From: Sweltsa coloradensis
Lineage: Eukaryota; Arthropoda; Insecta; Plecoptera; Chloroperlidae
DNA: 64,000 bases
Assembly (NCBI GenBank): GCA_024449915.1
Contig: JAMZAV010000163.1
Location: 1 to 64,000, forward strand
Direction: 5' to 3'
Part shown: piece after piece, positions 10,043 through 22,211 of the stretch
How positions within the stretch are numbered: the first letter of the stretch is position 1
Layout of the letters: each line of letters starts with the position of its first letter
Notes under the pieces: generated by a model
Database searches by the model: none
Seen by the model: only the letters and a program-made list of their open reading frames with translations
What the model was told of the DNA's origin: nothing
Translations under genes and position numbers: made by a program

Positions 10043-10658
10043 CTGTTAACAACACAACGACAAGCGTGAAGCAAGTTGGTGGCAGCAGTGGGACCGTGTG
10101 GAGGAAAGACTCTGAAGTGATACAAACTGATTTAAATTAAGAAAATAATTGCTATGAAGCACTACCGGTTCGTGCAACATGTGATTGAGAAGAAAATTGA
10201 ATGTGAAAGGAAATACATTTTTAAGAACACAAAAATAATATGCAAAAGTCTGCAAAAAAATTACTTACTGAATCCGGGGTCCAGCTAGATCAGCACAGAA
10301 CACCAGATCAGCAGGCAGCAGACAAATCAACTACTTATTACATATACATTTTTAAATCATTCCTTAATTAAATGTGTGAGAGTGAGACGGAATGACACAA
10401 TACCTAGGGTTTTACAAAAAATAAAACTGTCAAGTAGATTATAGTATTATAATTATAATGAAACAATTAGTAGGTATTAAACTTGAACAAAGTTATAAAA
10501 GTAAAATAATAAAATTGAATGAATGTATCAGTCAGTCTAACGTTCCATTGCAAAAGTTTAATAATAATCAAGAAATAAGTTGACCAACCTCTGAAACTGA
10601 GATTCCCCATGCTGGTCAGAACTAGCCACGGGTAAGGAGATAAAAAGGTTAGTCTCAC

Positions 10659-10762
10659 ATCGCGGTCGTCATTGTCTTTGTCATTTTTCGTGTTGTCATG
10701 GTCGTCGTCGACGTCGTCTTTAGGGAGATTGTCAAGGGAAGGGGAGAGTTCCCCGACAACGA
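10659..10762 (-). other. Asp-rich exon-like segment inside CA intron
   Basis: On the minus strand, between a TTCCCAG acceptor-like site and a GAT|GTGAGA donor-like site, the frame encodes VVGELSPSLDNLPKDD followed by an Asp/Asn-rich run ending NDDRD. It lies in the intron between the first two visible carbonic anhydrase exons. Including it would break the frame at the next exon, because it ends in phase 0 where phase 1 is needed. A related segment with the same ends lies on the plus strand at 38231-38321. It may be a decayed exon, a cassette with regulatory effect, or a dispersed repeat. Confidence 0.35.
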
Positions 10763-11295
10763 CTGGGAATAAGGACCTTTTAACTTGTATTATACCTTGA
10801 TACTTATGCACATCTGCCATGGATAAAATAAATAGTTTCCTCTAAAAAGGTTGAGGAAGAATGAATGAACAAAGATCCATCTTGGAAAGATGGAAGTGAA
10901 AACAAAAATATTACAACTCGGAAAATACCAACGAAAATAATCCGCTTATGAAGCCATGCGCCTCAAACAAAGAGACTTTCTATATTCACCTTCCGTAAGT
11001 AAAATGTAAAGGGAACCATTTTCTTTCAGCCTCTTTGAAAATTTTGACTTATGAACATCATTTAAACGTTCGTTCTTGACCCGGCGCCTCCACCATTGCT
11101 AGTGGCCTCGAACAAGCCCTATTACATTCCTATTACATCATCATATTACATTTATGACCATGTGTTAAAATTAATTAGAAAAAGAAGAATTTGGATGAAC
11201 TATAACGTTTAAATTAATAGTTGCAAATTCTATTTTGCCAAGCTTTTCAAGGGTGTTGTTACGGGACACTGTTCGTTTATGAAAAAAAAGTCCCC

Positions 11296-11352
11296 CACTG
11301 AAAATCAGTTATATAACGGAGTGGGTAGACTCTAAATAAAATTTATTTTTAT
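11296..11352 (+). repeat. Short interspersed repeat, TGAAAATCAGTT family
   Basis: CACTGAAAATCAGTTAT, then a GAGTGGGTAGACTCTAAATA segment and an A/T tail. The same core recurs at 45080-45156, 62841-62885 and, inverted, at 46268-46336, always followed by (TTTA)n-like sequence, as expected for the 3' end of a SINE or LINE. Confidence 0.65.
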
Positions 11353-11542
11353 TATTAATTAAGAATGCGCAAATGTGGAAGGGTAGATGAGCTTGGCCCT
11401 TTTTTTTAGATCTCATTTCTTTTGAGTGTGTAAGGTTTGGCTGTATTTTTACAAGTTTTTGTTATGTGTGGGATAAATATGTACTGTAAATATAATAATA
11501 AATCATAGTACAGTTGATGGGTAAGGTTGAGCGTAAATACTT

Positions 11543-11544
11543 GC
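11543..11544 (-). promoter_or_regulatory. Non-canonical GC splice donor
   Basis: The intron after the NNGHT codons starts GCAAGT rather than GT. No GT is available at the position required by phase and by the family's conserved NNGH(T/S)VQV. GC donors with an otherwise strong AG|GCAAGT consensus are a known minor class. Confidence 0.8.
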
Positions 11545-11700
11545 CTGTGTGTCCGTTGTTGGTAAAGTTGGCGCTAGAAACCGTCTGGTAGTTGGTTAAA
11601 GCGAGTTTGTCGTACTTCACTACTTGTGCAGTTGTGTTTCCCAGCTCGATAGGTGACTGACGGTGCCCCGAGTTGCAGAGTAGAGGCCATTCCTCTTGCT
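11545..11700 (-). CDS. Alpha-carbonic anhydrase, first visible exon
   Basis: The 156-bp exon follows the acceptor TGTCCACAG and encodes EEWPLLCNSGHRQSPIEL, the N-terminal hallmark of the family, and ends with SANFTNNGHT. The His of NNGH corresponds to the proton-shuttle His64. CNSG supplies the Cys of the disulfide found in extracellular isoforms. The donor is CAG followed by GCAAGT: a GC-AG intron, supported by correct phase and family sequence after the join. It begins in phase 1, so at least one upstream exon (start codon, probable signal peptide) exists but was not recognised. Confidence 0.88.
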
Positions 11701-11879
11701 CTGTGGACAAGACATGATGTTATCTAAATCAAATCGTAGGCACACCCGCTGCAGTACCACTCTGACACTCTAGGTGAGAGAATAGGCAATTATTAATTAT
11801 TTAAAATTTCAGGAATTTTAATCAGTCAAATATTGATGGTAGTGGTAGTGATGGTACCATATGACGTGCCTCGCTAGTT

Positions 11880-12000
11880 GTTAGCGTAGTCAGGAAGGTT
11901 TATGCATATGACAATCCTGACTAAGGATTGCCGGTGGCCGGTATCGAACCTTCGTCTCCTTGGACCAGAGTCCAGTGTCCAGGCGACGAGCTAACTCCGT
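11880..12000 (-). mobile_element. tRNA-derived SINE copy
   Basis: On the minus strand there is an A-box-like TAGCTCGTCGCC and, about 40 bases on, a B box GGTTCGATACC, the internal RNA polymerase III promoter of tRNA-derived SINEs. The body continues with CCGGCAATCCTTAGTCAGG. The same CAATCCTGACTGA block follows the tRNA-like head in other copies of this window. Confidence 0.7.
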
Positions 12001-12164
12001 ATTAGATGATGCCATTGTTCTAGTTTCTCGGATTAATCCCAGACTGAATGAGGAAAGCTTTCGAAAAGTTTTTATTTCAGGATTGATGGAGATTGGAATT
12101 TCTCGTGGTATGGACCTATCTGCCCACTGACGATTAGATGTCCCTCTTCAGGTGACTAACTAGG

Positions 12165-12285
12165 TATTTTACAGTAAGGGTAATTGCGAATTGTTTGTAA
12201 CGGCTGAGGGAAACCTTAAAGAAACATTCAGTCAGGATTGCTGGAAACGTGAGTTGAGATGGTGACCTCCTGAAACGCATTTTAA
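12165..12285 (-). mobile_element. SINE copy, same family, decayed head
   Basis: The minus strand has a degraded B box (GGAGGTCACCATCTCAACTC), then CAATCCTGACTGAATG, a TTTCCC stretch and CGCAATTACCCTTAC. The latter corresponds to the TTCACAATTACCC tail seen in the copies at 24890 and 50900. Confidence 0.55.
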
Positions 12286-12649
12286 AGTATTGCATAAATT
12301 CACAAACTTAAATTTAAACAATTAGTTGCAAACATCAATTTGACAAACTGTTTGTTTCAGGTTTATACGCCACCATGTTTGAGCTCTAAAGCAGTAAAGC
12401 TACATTCGCACAACGAAACAAACTGATTACATCGAACAAATCAACGTGATATATTGTGAGACGAGGGAGCGCAGTCTTACAAAACTCACATGAGACGACC
12501 TGAGATCGGATCTGCGTCCTATTCACTACCACGTGACAGCCACATACCATGCTCCCTCAATGTTTTATTGTGTTGTGATAATATATCGCACATAATCGTC
12601 TTATTGCATGCATGTCGTGGGCACTACTGAAATTTATTTGTCTTTTAAA
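12286..12649. other. Intergenic, nothing recognised
   Basis: No open frame, repeat family or RNA motif was recognised. Confidence 0.4.
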
Positions 12650-13235
12650 CTAGGAAAACGATAGTCGTTGTTAGACGAGTGAGTGAGCCATTTATTGATT
12701 ACCTGGGAACATTCCATTTCCTCCCCCTTGCTAAGGCTGGATCCAGCATGGTGTTTTCCTCTCTAGCCAATCATTGGCTAGAGTGGCGCATTATTGCCTT
12801 ACAGTTGCAGTTGCGCGCACTTATACCATACAAACTCAAAACCCTATCATTAATCTAGGGCGACGGTCGTTCGCCCGCAGCCAAGCGCACGCGACTGCTA
12901 GTAGGCGATGATAACTCGACCCTGTTTACTCCTACCCGAGTTGGGGGAATTTCAGCTATCTGCACACGCCGCCCCGAAAGATTTACAATCCTGAAACTCG
13001 GTATATGACCTGATATGTGGTCCATGACATACCAAAAAAATCAAGCCCCATCCAATAACTCGTTCTGTGTTAAAAAAAGTGCGTAAAAATCGACGAAAAT
13101 CTTTCGGCTGGCTGGTTGGTTGGTTGGTTGGGGGTGGGATTCTGCCAGAGAGGAATAAGAGCCTACAGAGAAAACGGTACATCTTAGAACTATGAAACTT
13201 GGACCACACTTAGATGTACCTCACACTCACATACT

Positions 13236-14745
13236 TACGCCGAGAGACAAGCAATATTCCACCCCCAACACCCCCTAAATCATCCCCTAAAATTAAAATA
13301 ATTCATAGCTCTAACCCAAAATTGAATTTTTAATCAAATTAGTTATTAAAATTATGTTCTAATGTGTTTTAACCTAATCGGCCTATTCTCATTATATAAA
13401 CCACATTTTGTCAACCCCCATCCCTAATAGTTTATATTATTTTTACCTTGATTTCCAGCAATCACCACGAAGGCACCTAATGAGTTATCATCATGAAATT
13501 TGACATGTTGGTACATAATAATATGAAAAATAATCCGCCGAGAAGCAAGCGATATTCCACCCCCAACACCCCCTAAAATTGGAATAATTCGTAGCTCTAA
13601 TCTAAAATTGATGTTTAATTCAAATTAGTTATTAAAATTATTTTTTAATGTGTTTTAACCCAATCGGCCTATTCTCATTTCCTAAACCCCATTTTTTCAA
13701 CCCCCATCCCTTATAGTTTATATTATTTTTACCTTGATTTCCAGCATTCACCAAGAAGGCACCTAATGAGTTATCAGCATAAAAATTTGGCATGATGGTA
13801 CATACTAATATGAAAAATAATTCGCCGAGAGGCAAGCGATATTCCACCCCCAACACCCCCTAAATCATCCTCTAAAATTGGAATAATTCATAGCTCTAAC
13901 CCAAAAATTTAATTTTTATTCAAATTAGTAAATTATCTTTTAATGTGTTTTAACCCAATCGGCCTATATTCTCATTTTCTAAACCACATTTTGTCACCCC
14001 CATCCCTAATAGTTTATATTATTTTTACCTTGATTTCCAGCACTCACCACGAAGGCACCTAATGAGTTATTTTTCATGAAATTTGACATGATGGTACATA
14101 ATAATATGAAAAATAATCCGCCAAAGGCAAGCGATATTCCACCCCCAACACCCCCTTAAATTGGAATAATTCATAGCTATAATCTAAATTTGATGTTTTA
14201 TTCAAATTAGTTATTAAAATTATGTTTTAAATTTGTTTTTTTAACCAATCGGCCGATTCTCTTTTCCTAAACCCATTTTTCAACCCCCATCTCTTATATT
14301 TTATATTATTTTTACCTTGATTTACAGCATTCACCATTAAGGCACCAAATGAGTTATCAGCATAAAATTGGCATGATGGTACATACGAATATGAAAAATA
14401 ATTCGCCGAGCCGAGAGGAAAGCGATATTCCACCCAAACACCTCCTAAATCACCCCCTAAAATTGGATTAATTCATAGCTCTAACCCAAAATTTGAATTA
14501 ATATTCAAATTAGTAAAGTATGTATTAATGTGTTTTAACCCAATCGCCTATTCTCATTTCCTAAACCACATTTTTTCAACCCCCATCCCTAATAGTTTAT
14601 GTTTTTTTTTCCCCTCGTTTTTCCAGCATTCCACCATGAAGGCACCGAATGAGTTATCAGCATGAAATTTGGCATAAATGGTACATAATAATATGAAACA
14701 TAATAATCCGCCAGGAGGCAAGCAATATTTCACCCCCACTGTCCC
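13236..14745 (+). repeat. ~290-bp tandem array, five to six units
   Basis: Units begin near 13239, 13536, 13824, 14119, 14405 and 14710 with CCGAGAGGCAAGCGATATTC-like sequence. Shared phrases are CCACCCCCAACACCCCC, CCAATCGGCCTATTCTC and GGCACCTAATGAGTTATC. Units differ by substitutions and small deletions. Short frames on the minus strand repeat with the unit and are not genes. Confidence 0.85.
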
Positions 14746-15317
14746 TACCACCCTTAACTTTGGGAAAAATTTTAGGTCGTATATAATACAATTTTAATAT
14801 TTTAATTGCTGGTTTAAAATTATGCGTCAATGTGTTATATTCAGATCAACAAATCATTCACACAAACACCCAAGACGACATTACCATAGGAAATTAATAA
14901 AAACATTGTATATTGCCAGCTACAGATTGAAAAACAAAAACAAAGAGGGTAGCTTTTGTTTCTAGACAACTGTTTTTAAAAGGCACTGCATCCACCTTTA
15001 CACGTTTTTTCACGTATTTCACGCCTTAAATATGAACAAAAAAACAAAAAAAGATGTGATATCCCCCAAATTAAAAAAATTTGTAAAAAAAAAACGGCAG
15101 CCAAGCTCTCCTTCCAAAGTCTTCGGCTATGAATGCTGGTGAGATATAGAAGTTGAGCCAAGCATTTCATTCTTTCTCCCTAGTTTCGATTGAAAAGAAG
15201 AAAGATCATTTCGCCTGTTGACGAGCGCCAAGTCAACCATTTTCGTGGTAAAAAAAGTAAAAATTTTAAACTCAAAATCATAAAAAAATTACTTGGCTAT
15301 TGATTTTGGTACGAGGA

Positions 15318-15486
15318 CTCTACCTGTCTGTCTGTCTGTCTGTCTGTCTGCCTGCCTGCCTGTATGTCTGTCTGTCTGCCTGTCTGTCTGTATGTTGTCT
15401 GTCTGTCTGTCTGTCTATCTCTCTGCCTGCCTGCCTGTCTGCCTGTCTGTCTGTATGTGTGTCTGTCTGTGTGTCTGTCTCTCTCA
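15318..15486 (+). repeat. (CTGT/CTGC)n microsatellite
   Basis: About 165 bases of CTGT units mixed with CTGC and GTAT variants. It produces Cys/Leu/Ser/Val-rich false frames on both strands. Confidence 0.95.
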
Positions 15487-15491
15487 TCTTT

Positions 15492-16786
15492 ATGTAACAA
15501 CTTCATACGCTTAATGGATAGTATAAAATAATTATCATTTTATAATATTTATGTACAGTTTTATTTATAAATTAAAATTATCCATGACGAACGACTTGAT
15601 CTTTCTTCTGACCTCTATTGATTAAATCTTAATCTTATTTTTTTTCACACAGATATGAGAAAACACGATAAGACTGGATTGGCTAGAGCCAACATGCAAA
15701 AATGTCAATTATATTTAAAATTTCTTATCATTCTTCTTAAATAGTGATTACACTATCGTATTTTATTTAATTAAAAATGTTAATTAAAACTACGATGTAT
15801 TTACGAGTCGATAAAACCAACAACTAAAGCAACTGGTTGTAAAATGTTAGTGTGTCGATGTTTGGGAATATTAGGATGAATATCATGACGCCTACGTTAT
15901 ATTTCAGCTGAAAGTTGGGGGACTCTTATTCACACAAATTTATAAAAGACCACGAAGCTTTGAGTATATCGTCGCCAGATCGGATAAAAAGTGATGCTTT
16001 TTAAAGTTCAGTCTATGGTTAATTTTATCATAAATTTCAATTCCAATTTATTTTTAGCATGTGACAGGGTAAGTATTCAGAATCTCAGGACTCACTGGAG
16101 AACAACTAAATAGCAGATCAATATGAAATAGAATCCTTGAAATCTGATTCTATTATATCTGATTGATCGGATTCTATCAAAACAGGTTCATTCTATAAAT
16201 ATTATTTTCACGCACATTTTCAAAACTTATAACATTAAAACTAACTTTATAGATCTCAATTTTATCTTGAAAAATCCAATGCATATATTAGAAAGTTCGA
16301 ATAACCCAAGATGAATGTCTATCGAGATGAGGTTCGCCGGCAAAGTCTGAGTCCGCCCTAGTGTATAAGGGCCCACAATCTTGAGTCCTCACTTCAGTTG
16401 ACCCGGTGTAATGGAATATCTTTACTTAATACTGTACGAGTTCGCTGGAGGCTCCTACCCTAACCTACCCCTAACCTAACCGGTTCCCCGCAAAGTGCGG
16501 GACGTAGTAATGACCGGCTATGGGTAAGAATATACTGTCCCACCGGGCTGACCCTAGTCAGGTGTCCGATCAGGAAGTTGGGTTTCCAAGTGATGTTATT
16601 GTCGGACCCAATACTGATCAAGGATAGAAACTTTTTTGTCAGGATTGTCGATGTAAGTTGCCTGCTACATCTATCGTCTAATATATCGTTGGTAACCGGC
16701 CCGGGTGCAACGCATGCCCCTCGTGGGGCTAACTATATGTATATTGAAGTTAGGATTGTGAAGGGATTCCCGGGGAATGTTAAGAG
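15492..16786. other. Intergenic, mostly unassigned
   Basis: AT-rich sequence without a credible gene. At 16457-16483 a short run of CCTAACC-type units resembles arthropod-style TTAGG telomere repeats but is too brief to mean more. A GTCAGGATTG block at 16639 may be a SINE relic. Confidence 0.4.
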
Positions 16787-16875
16787 GACTCAATCTTTTG
16801 ACGAAACTTCCAGCGAGCATGGAGGCACGGCAGGATTCGAACCCGTGACCTCCCGATCCAGAGTCAACATAATAC
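16787..16875 (-). mobile_element. tRNA-derived SINE copy
   Basis: The minus strand has GTTGACTCTGGATCGGGAGG followed by a perfect B box, GGGTTCGAATCC, and the tail GCCTCCATGCTCGCTGG. The A box is not clear, so the copy may be truncated. Confidence 0.6.
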
Positions 16876-17765
16876 ATAACAATGTAATTGATTTGTGTTG
16901 TCTGTGTGGTGCAACAGTTGGTTTAGAGTTGAAATAAATACTAGAACAGTGAAATAGTCGCACATTTCACATAACGTGCCTGTGTTCATGTCACGCACTT
17001 TGTCTTGTCCTCTACCATTGCAATAATACCGAACAGGAAAGTGTAAAACCAACGAGATATTTCCTTGAGTTCCAAACTTCCTCAAGAGGATAAAACATAG
17101 GCCCACCACGTCCTGCTTGCTATACTTGCTCCAACGAACAGATGCTTGATAGTGGTGGGGGTAGAATGAATGCGCGGAATAATTAATAATTTATATATGA
17201 TATAATGTGATGATAATAATAATGTAAAGTTATGATTTGAGATTTTTTGTAATTACGAACCTGCCATAGCTAACTTAATGCTCTTCAGTCAGCGAACTAC
17301 CTATATGGTGTAATTTGTGTTTGTTGTTGGTGGGTGGGGGTGGGGGGAGGGAGGGGTAGCACCCGAGGTCATTTTCTAAGATTCGAACATAATTTTCCGT
17401 TTAAGCGACATATTAATATTAACCTTGCATCAAGACTTCGGTGGCGAGTATCAAATCAGAATAAAGAGGTTGCATAAAACACACACTTCCTTCTGCCTGA
17501 GCTTAGGCCGTGCTACTTTTACGACCTTTTCTACATGAAACGCAGAATAAAACCACGATTAGAAGAGTTGACAGACATGTTTGATAAAGCAGTACGATGC
17601 GGCAGTAGCCGCGGAATTTAGGATGGGCAAATCTAGCGGATGTTATCAATCAACAAGTGTTTATCTCTCGACCCGAATATAATTAATAACAATCGCTGGT
17701 TATATCTGTGTGCGCAAGTCTTCAGTGGTTGCAACAGACCAGGCCCGGGTGAACCAAGTACTTAT
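16876..17765. other. Intergenic, G-rich tract inside
   Basis: No gene was recognised. At 17329-17358 a G-rich tract (GGGTGGGGG repeated) could form a G-quadruplex. Confidence 0.4.
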
Positions 17766-18486
17766 TGGATGAGCGCAGCGAGCGAAGTGAAGATTCCATT
17801 TCACTACACTGGAGAAAAAAATCCTTTTTTTTTTGTATTTTTGTCTGTTTGTTAGCACGATTCCGGCTAAACCGATACTCCGATTGCGATGAAATTTTAT
17901 GGAGGTCTTTGAAATCTCTAAACTTAGAACTGCCACGTTTTTGAGCACAATCGAAAAATTATTTCTCATGAAAATTGCAATTTTACGATTTTTTTCGATT
18001 TTTTAAAAATTTCTTCGACTTACAACATCTACATGCTTTGTCCGATTGTAATGAATTTTTTAAAGAACCTAAATTTTATGAATTGATATATTCATGTGAA
18101 ATTTGAACGTTATCAAAAAACTTTTTTTTACGAAAATCGCAATTTTACGACTTTTTTCAATTTTTAAAATTTCTCCAGCGAATAACACCTACATGATTTA
18201 TCCGATTGTAATGATTTCTTTGCAGAACCTTAATTTTATGAATTTATATATTCGTGTAAAATTTGTGCGCAATCGAATAATTATTTCTTATGAAAATTTC
18301 AATATTACGATTTTTTCCTTTTTTAAAATTACGATTAATAAAAAAAAAAAAGTTAATTTTTTATTTAATTTAATTTAATTTTAAAAATATCTTCAACTTA
18401 GTAATGATTTTTTCACAGAACAACAGAAAATTCGCATAACACATGGCAGCTCAATGCACCAATTACGCTCATCCAGCAACGCGGAG
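17766..18486 (+). mobile_element. HINE-type element, family A, 3' hairpin lost
   Basis: Starts TGGATGAGCGCAGCGAGC after a T, carries the family A body with three ~150-bp internal units, and ends in GCTCATCCAGCAACGCGG. The right arm of the terminal hairpin and the CTAG tail are missing. Confidence 0.7.
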
Positions 18487-18590
18487 AAATACAAGGTTCC
18501 AAGGGCTCGGAACAAGATGACAGAAACCACAAGAAAAGTTATCATCAGAACTTTTCGTACTATCTCATGAAGAAGTTGATTGCTAACTAC

Positions 18591-18635
18591 GCCGCTTCGC
18601 GAACGCATTTTCAAGTCGCGTTGATGGATGAGCTT
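18591..18635 (-). mobile_element. Solo HINE 3' end, type-2 tail
   Basis: A terminal piece only: on the minus strand AAGCTCATCCA, AACGC...GCGTTCGCGAAGCGGC. The body is absent, so this is a truncated insertion or a deletion relic between two family A copies. Confidence 0.6.
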
Positions 18636-18779
18636 AATGGTTGATTATTTTGCTCACTGGTTACTGTTTCGTGTTGTCATTATTTTCGCATCATTTGAAT
18701 TTCAACAATGCGAGACGAACGACGAACGACTGACAGTCTGAGAGACCATGAACCAACACAGTCTTTCTGGATTGTATTA

Positions 18780-19568
18780 CTAGGAAAACGCTTAAGTCCC
18801 GCCGCGTTGTTGGATGAGCGTATATGGTGCATTGAGATGCCATGTGTTACGCGGATTTTCTGTTGTTCTGTGAAAAAATCATTACTAAGTCGAAGATTTT
18901 TTTAAATTAAATTAAATTATATAAAAAATTAACTTAATTTTTATAATTAAATTTAAAAAAAAAATATCTTAATTGTTTTAATTCATCGTAATTGTTTAAA
19001 AAGAAAAAAATCGTAAAATTGCAATTTGCATAAGAAATAATTATTCGATTGCGCTCAAATTTAACACGAATATATTAATTCATGAAATTAAGGTTCTGTA
19101 AAAAAATCATTACAATAGGATAAAGCATGTAGGTGTATAAGTCAAAGAATTGTTTTTAAAAAGAAAAAAAAAACATAAAATTTTGATTTTCATGAGAAAT
19201 AATTTTTCGATTACGCTCAAATTTCACACGAATATCTTAATTCATAAAATTAAGGTTCTGTGAAAAAATCATTACAATCGGATAAAGCATGTAGGTGTTA
19301 TAAGTCGAAGAAATTTTTTTTAAATCGAAAAAAATCGTAAAATTGCGTTTTTTATGTGAAAAAATTTCCCGATTGCGCTCAAAAACGTGGCAGTTCTAAG
19401 TTCAGAGATTTCGAAGGTCTCCATAAAATTTCATTGCAATCGGAGTATCGGTTTAGCCGGAATCGTGTTAACAAACACACAAAAATACAGAAAGAAAGAA
19501 AGAAAAAAAAAACATTCCGGATTTTTTTCTCCAGTGTAGTGAAATGGAATCTTCGCTTCGCTCATCCA
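18780..19568 (-). mobile_element. HINE-type element, family A, type-1 tail
   Basis: Complete ends: CTAGGAAAACGC at the left edge and CTTCGCTCATCCA at the right. The body is the same as at 7076-7860 and nearly the same length, with T-T insertion context. Short frames inside it are repeated in each copy and are not genes. Confidence 0.72.
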
Positions 19569-22135
19569 ACAAACTTATAAACATGTTTTGAAATGCATAC
19601 ACAGTTCTATGGAAAACATAGCCAGAACGAAATACGAGTAAAGATGGCAAGGTTTACTCAATCTCTAAGCAGAATTTTTGGGGGAACCTTGAGCGTGCAA
19701 GATTCGATACACCTTGGTCACTGCATAAAATCACAGCCAGACAAAAATGATTCGATAAAAATGACTTCTTGAAGAACAAAACCATTGTCGTTAAAATAAA
19801 CCTAACATTTTAAGCCTATTTTCCAATTTATTATATCTTGTAGGTTTAAATCGCGACGGATTTTGCTCATTTTATTAGCATTTCTCAGTTACCTGGTCAC
19901 AAAAGTATATTTAAAATTTCAGCTCAATCTGTTAGACCTTTCGGCCGTATGGGATCGAACAAACAAACAGTCATTTTACAGACAAATTAATCACGATCAA
20001 GGCCCGATCGATTTGCATTGTATTGTAATTAGGATGAAGCCACTTGATAGATTGCAAGCTTATCGTGCCATGCAAAGAAAATAAAGTGATACTTTTAAGT
20101 TGTTTCATCCACTCGAAATGATTATTCTACCTATTTACATATTATTGTTATCATGTATCAAAAGTAATGAGTATTTAAAAGCTTACATTACAATGTTAAA
20201 TTTAATTCGAAGTGTCTTCAGACTATCATATCTATCTTCTCATCGGAACGCTTTTGTCCGCGAGTTGCAAAGACTACGGTTTCCAATACGGTGGCTGTAC
20301 GCAGATAGTAATTAAGGTTTGAATTGGGCCTTTTAAAGGTCATGAACCTCTGAAGAGCTGTTTTGTTAAAGTTTCAAGATCACAGGTCATTTGAAGTCAC
20401 TTATGGTGCTATTTTTTTAAATGAATGGTGACGTCAAATGTTTCAAATTTTAATTTACACATGGAAACAGCGGTCGAAAGTAACGCTCGCCCGAGGATAG
20501 TGAAACTTTGCTCGGGCTAGTAAAAATCTCATCACTAGCCCGACGGGCGAGTACGTTTTCTCGAGTTCACAATTGCCGTTCAAAAAATCTTAATATTTTT
20601 TGACGATAACCTAACGAGTTTCCAGTAGTGTGCGCTACCCAGTGCGGAGAATCGTTCCAAGTATGTACACAAAATAAAAATCTCTTATTTAGGCTAATCT
20701 TACTATTATTATGGTGAAAAATCGCATTGCACCCACTGCATCAACTCGTGAAACCTGGCAAATATTGATCAATTACATCAATATAACCTATTTGATTGCG
20801 GTCTAGTAAAAATGCTCTCGGGCTAGAGGACTATTCACATTGTTGACAAAAGTTAATTTCGACCCGTGCATGGAAATGTTGAAGGTTCCTATTAGGTCTT
20901 GAAACTAGGAAAATACCATGAGAACCAACCATAGAAATAAGATCCGAAGAAATTAATAAATGTGTATGCAGAGTGTACCCACTAATTTGCAATATCTGCC
21001 TTGTAACGGGACGATTTATTTTATCCTGTATCAGATTAAAAAGATGTGCCTAAACTAAGATTTGATCCTGGCAGAACTTGCTGCAATAAACCCAAATGAC
21101 CAACGAGCCACTCAACGAACAACCTTAGGGGGCTCCAATATCGACGTTGCAAAACATTTTTAACGCATACCCAGTCATATTTCAATTTGGGATCTGTGTA
21201 TGCTTGATCTGCGCCACTTAAAATCCGTTGTCACTGAGTGATTAGATTCAAATGCGAATTAATTGATTGATTTAAGGCATCAGTAGCACTTGGCACATTA
21301 CACTTCCTGTGAGTTATGCTTCAAGAAAGCTTCTCATCACTTCTTCTATAGTAAACCGTATGAAACGGTGTGTTATAAACGAGACACGTCTGACGATGAT
21401 GACTGGCCAGTACTTTGCCCACTCCATGCTGACTAATCCCACGTTTTACTCGACCCATTGGACACCTACTTTGCTTACTGCAAAAAGTTTTTAACAACAT
21501 TTATGTCAGATTCAGCATAATTATGTTCTATCTGGTTCATTGAGACTTGTTAAACTAGCTTCTATGAGTCAGTTCTGGCCATTTGGGAACAAAACTATAA
21601 TTGTTTTCAATGCAAAAGACTTTGAGAAAGTTAAATAATCTTACGTGACTAATTAATTTAGTTACAAGTTACAGCTCTATACGAGCTCTGAAAGTCAGAC
21701 AATAATTAGCGGAATTTAAAAACTTAAATTGGAAATGTTTTACTTTTTAAATTATTCATTGACCGAATTGTTGGAAAATTTTTGCATGGGCCAGTCATAA
21801 TACGTTTGACAATTTATGTTTATAGATATTATATTATAATATGGATTATTATTATTTACACATTTTTGTAATCGACCTATTAAAATTGTGTCACTTGTGC
21901 AGTTGATTAATGAAGATAATAAACTACTGTTCCCATTGTTATTTTCGTCTCGATTAGCCAAGTTGCATAAACATGAGACGTTAAGCAATATCCAATCAAA
22001 TCAATCAACCCATTGTTATTCCTTGCGATCGCGTGACTGTCAGTGTCATATTTCATTAAGATATCGATTCACTTATTTACGTTTGGCAAATTGATTGTGT
22101 CTCAACGTAAGACGTGTTAGTTATCTACGTCTGCT
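19569..22135. other. Intergenic, old repeats only
   Basis: No credible gene. At 19890-19960 the minus strand carries ACAGATTGAGCTGAAATTTT, shared with 32470-32510 on the plus strand, so a dispersed repeat is present. At 20505-20560 the words CTCGGGCTAGTA and CTAGCCCGACGGGCGAG form a short inverted motif, perhaps a decayed DNA-transposon piece. Confidence 0.4.
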
Positions 22136-22211
22136 CATATCATAACGACAAGTATTTGTATTCATTGGATATACATATCATAACGACAAGTATTTGTATT
22201 CATTGGATATA
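22136..22211 (+). repeat. 38-bp tandem duplication
   Basis: Two exact 38-bp units containing ATAACGACAAGTATTTG. Exact identity suggests a recent event or an assembly slip. Confidence 0.9.

Larger units (their letters stand above)
12650..15491 (-). mobile_element. Probable large HINE-type element, family D
   Basis: The minus-strand 3' end is clear: AACGA-CTA-TCGTT hairpin, TTCCTAG, then T outside. Just inside it lies an inverted copy of AGACGAGTGAGTGAG. At the other edge, beyond the (AGAC)n microsatellite, the minus strand reads AAGATGAGAGAGACAG, which resembles that repeat and would be the 5' terminus. Between them lie five or more 290-bp tandem units. The order terminus, microsatellite, tandem units, subterminal repeat, hairpin is that of families A to C. 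The 5' assignment is inference, and no protein is encoded. Confidence 0.45.

Noticed and set aside
13638..14751. Similar 65-72-codon frames on the minus strand
   Set aside because: They repeat with the 290-bp tandem unit and lose their frame between units.
15293..15514. Cys/Leu/Val-rich frames on both strands
   Set aside because: They are the (CTGT)n microsatellite read in several phases.
16457..16483. Telomere-like CCTAACC units
   Set aside because: Only three or four imperfect units, not enough for a telomere or an interstitial telomere tract.
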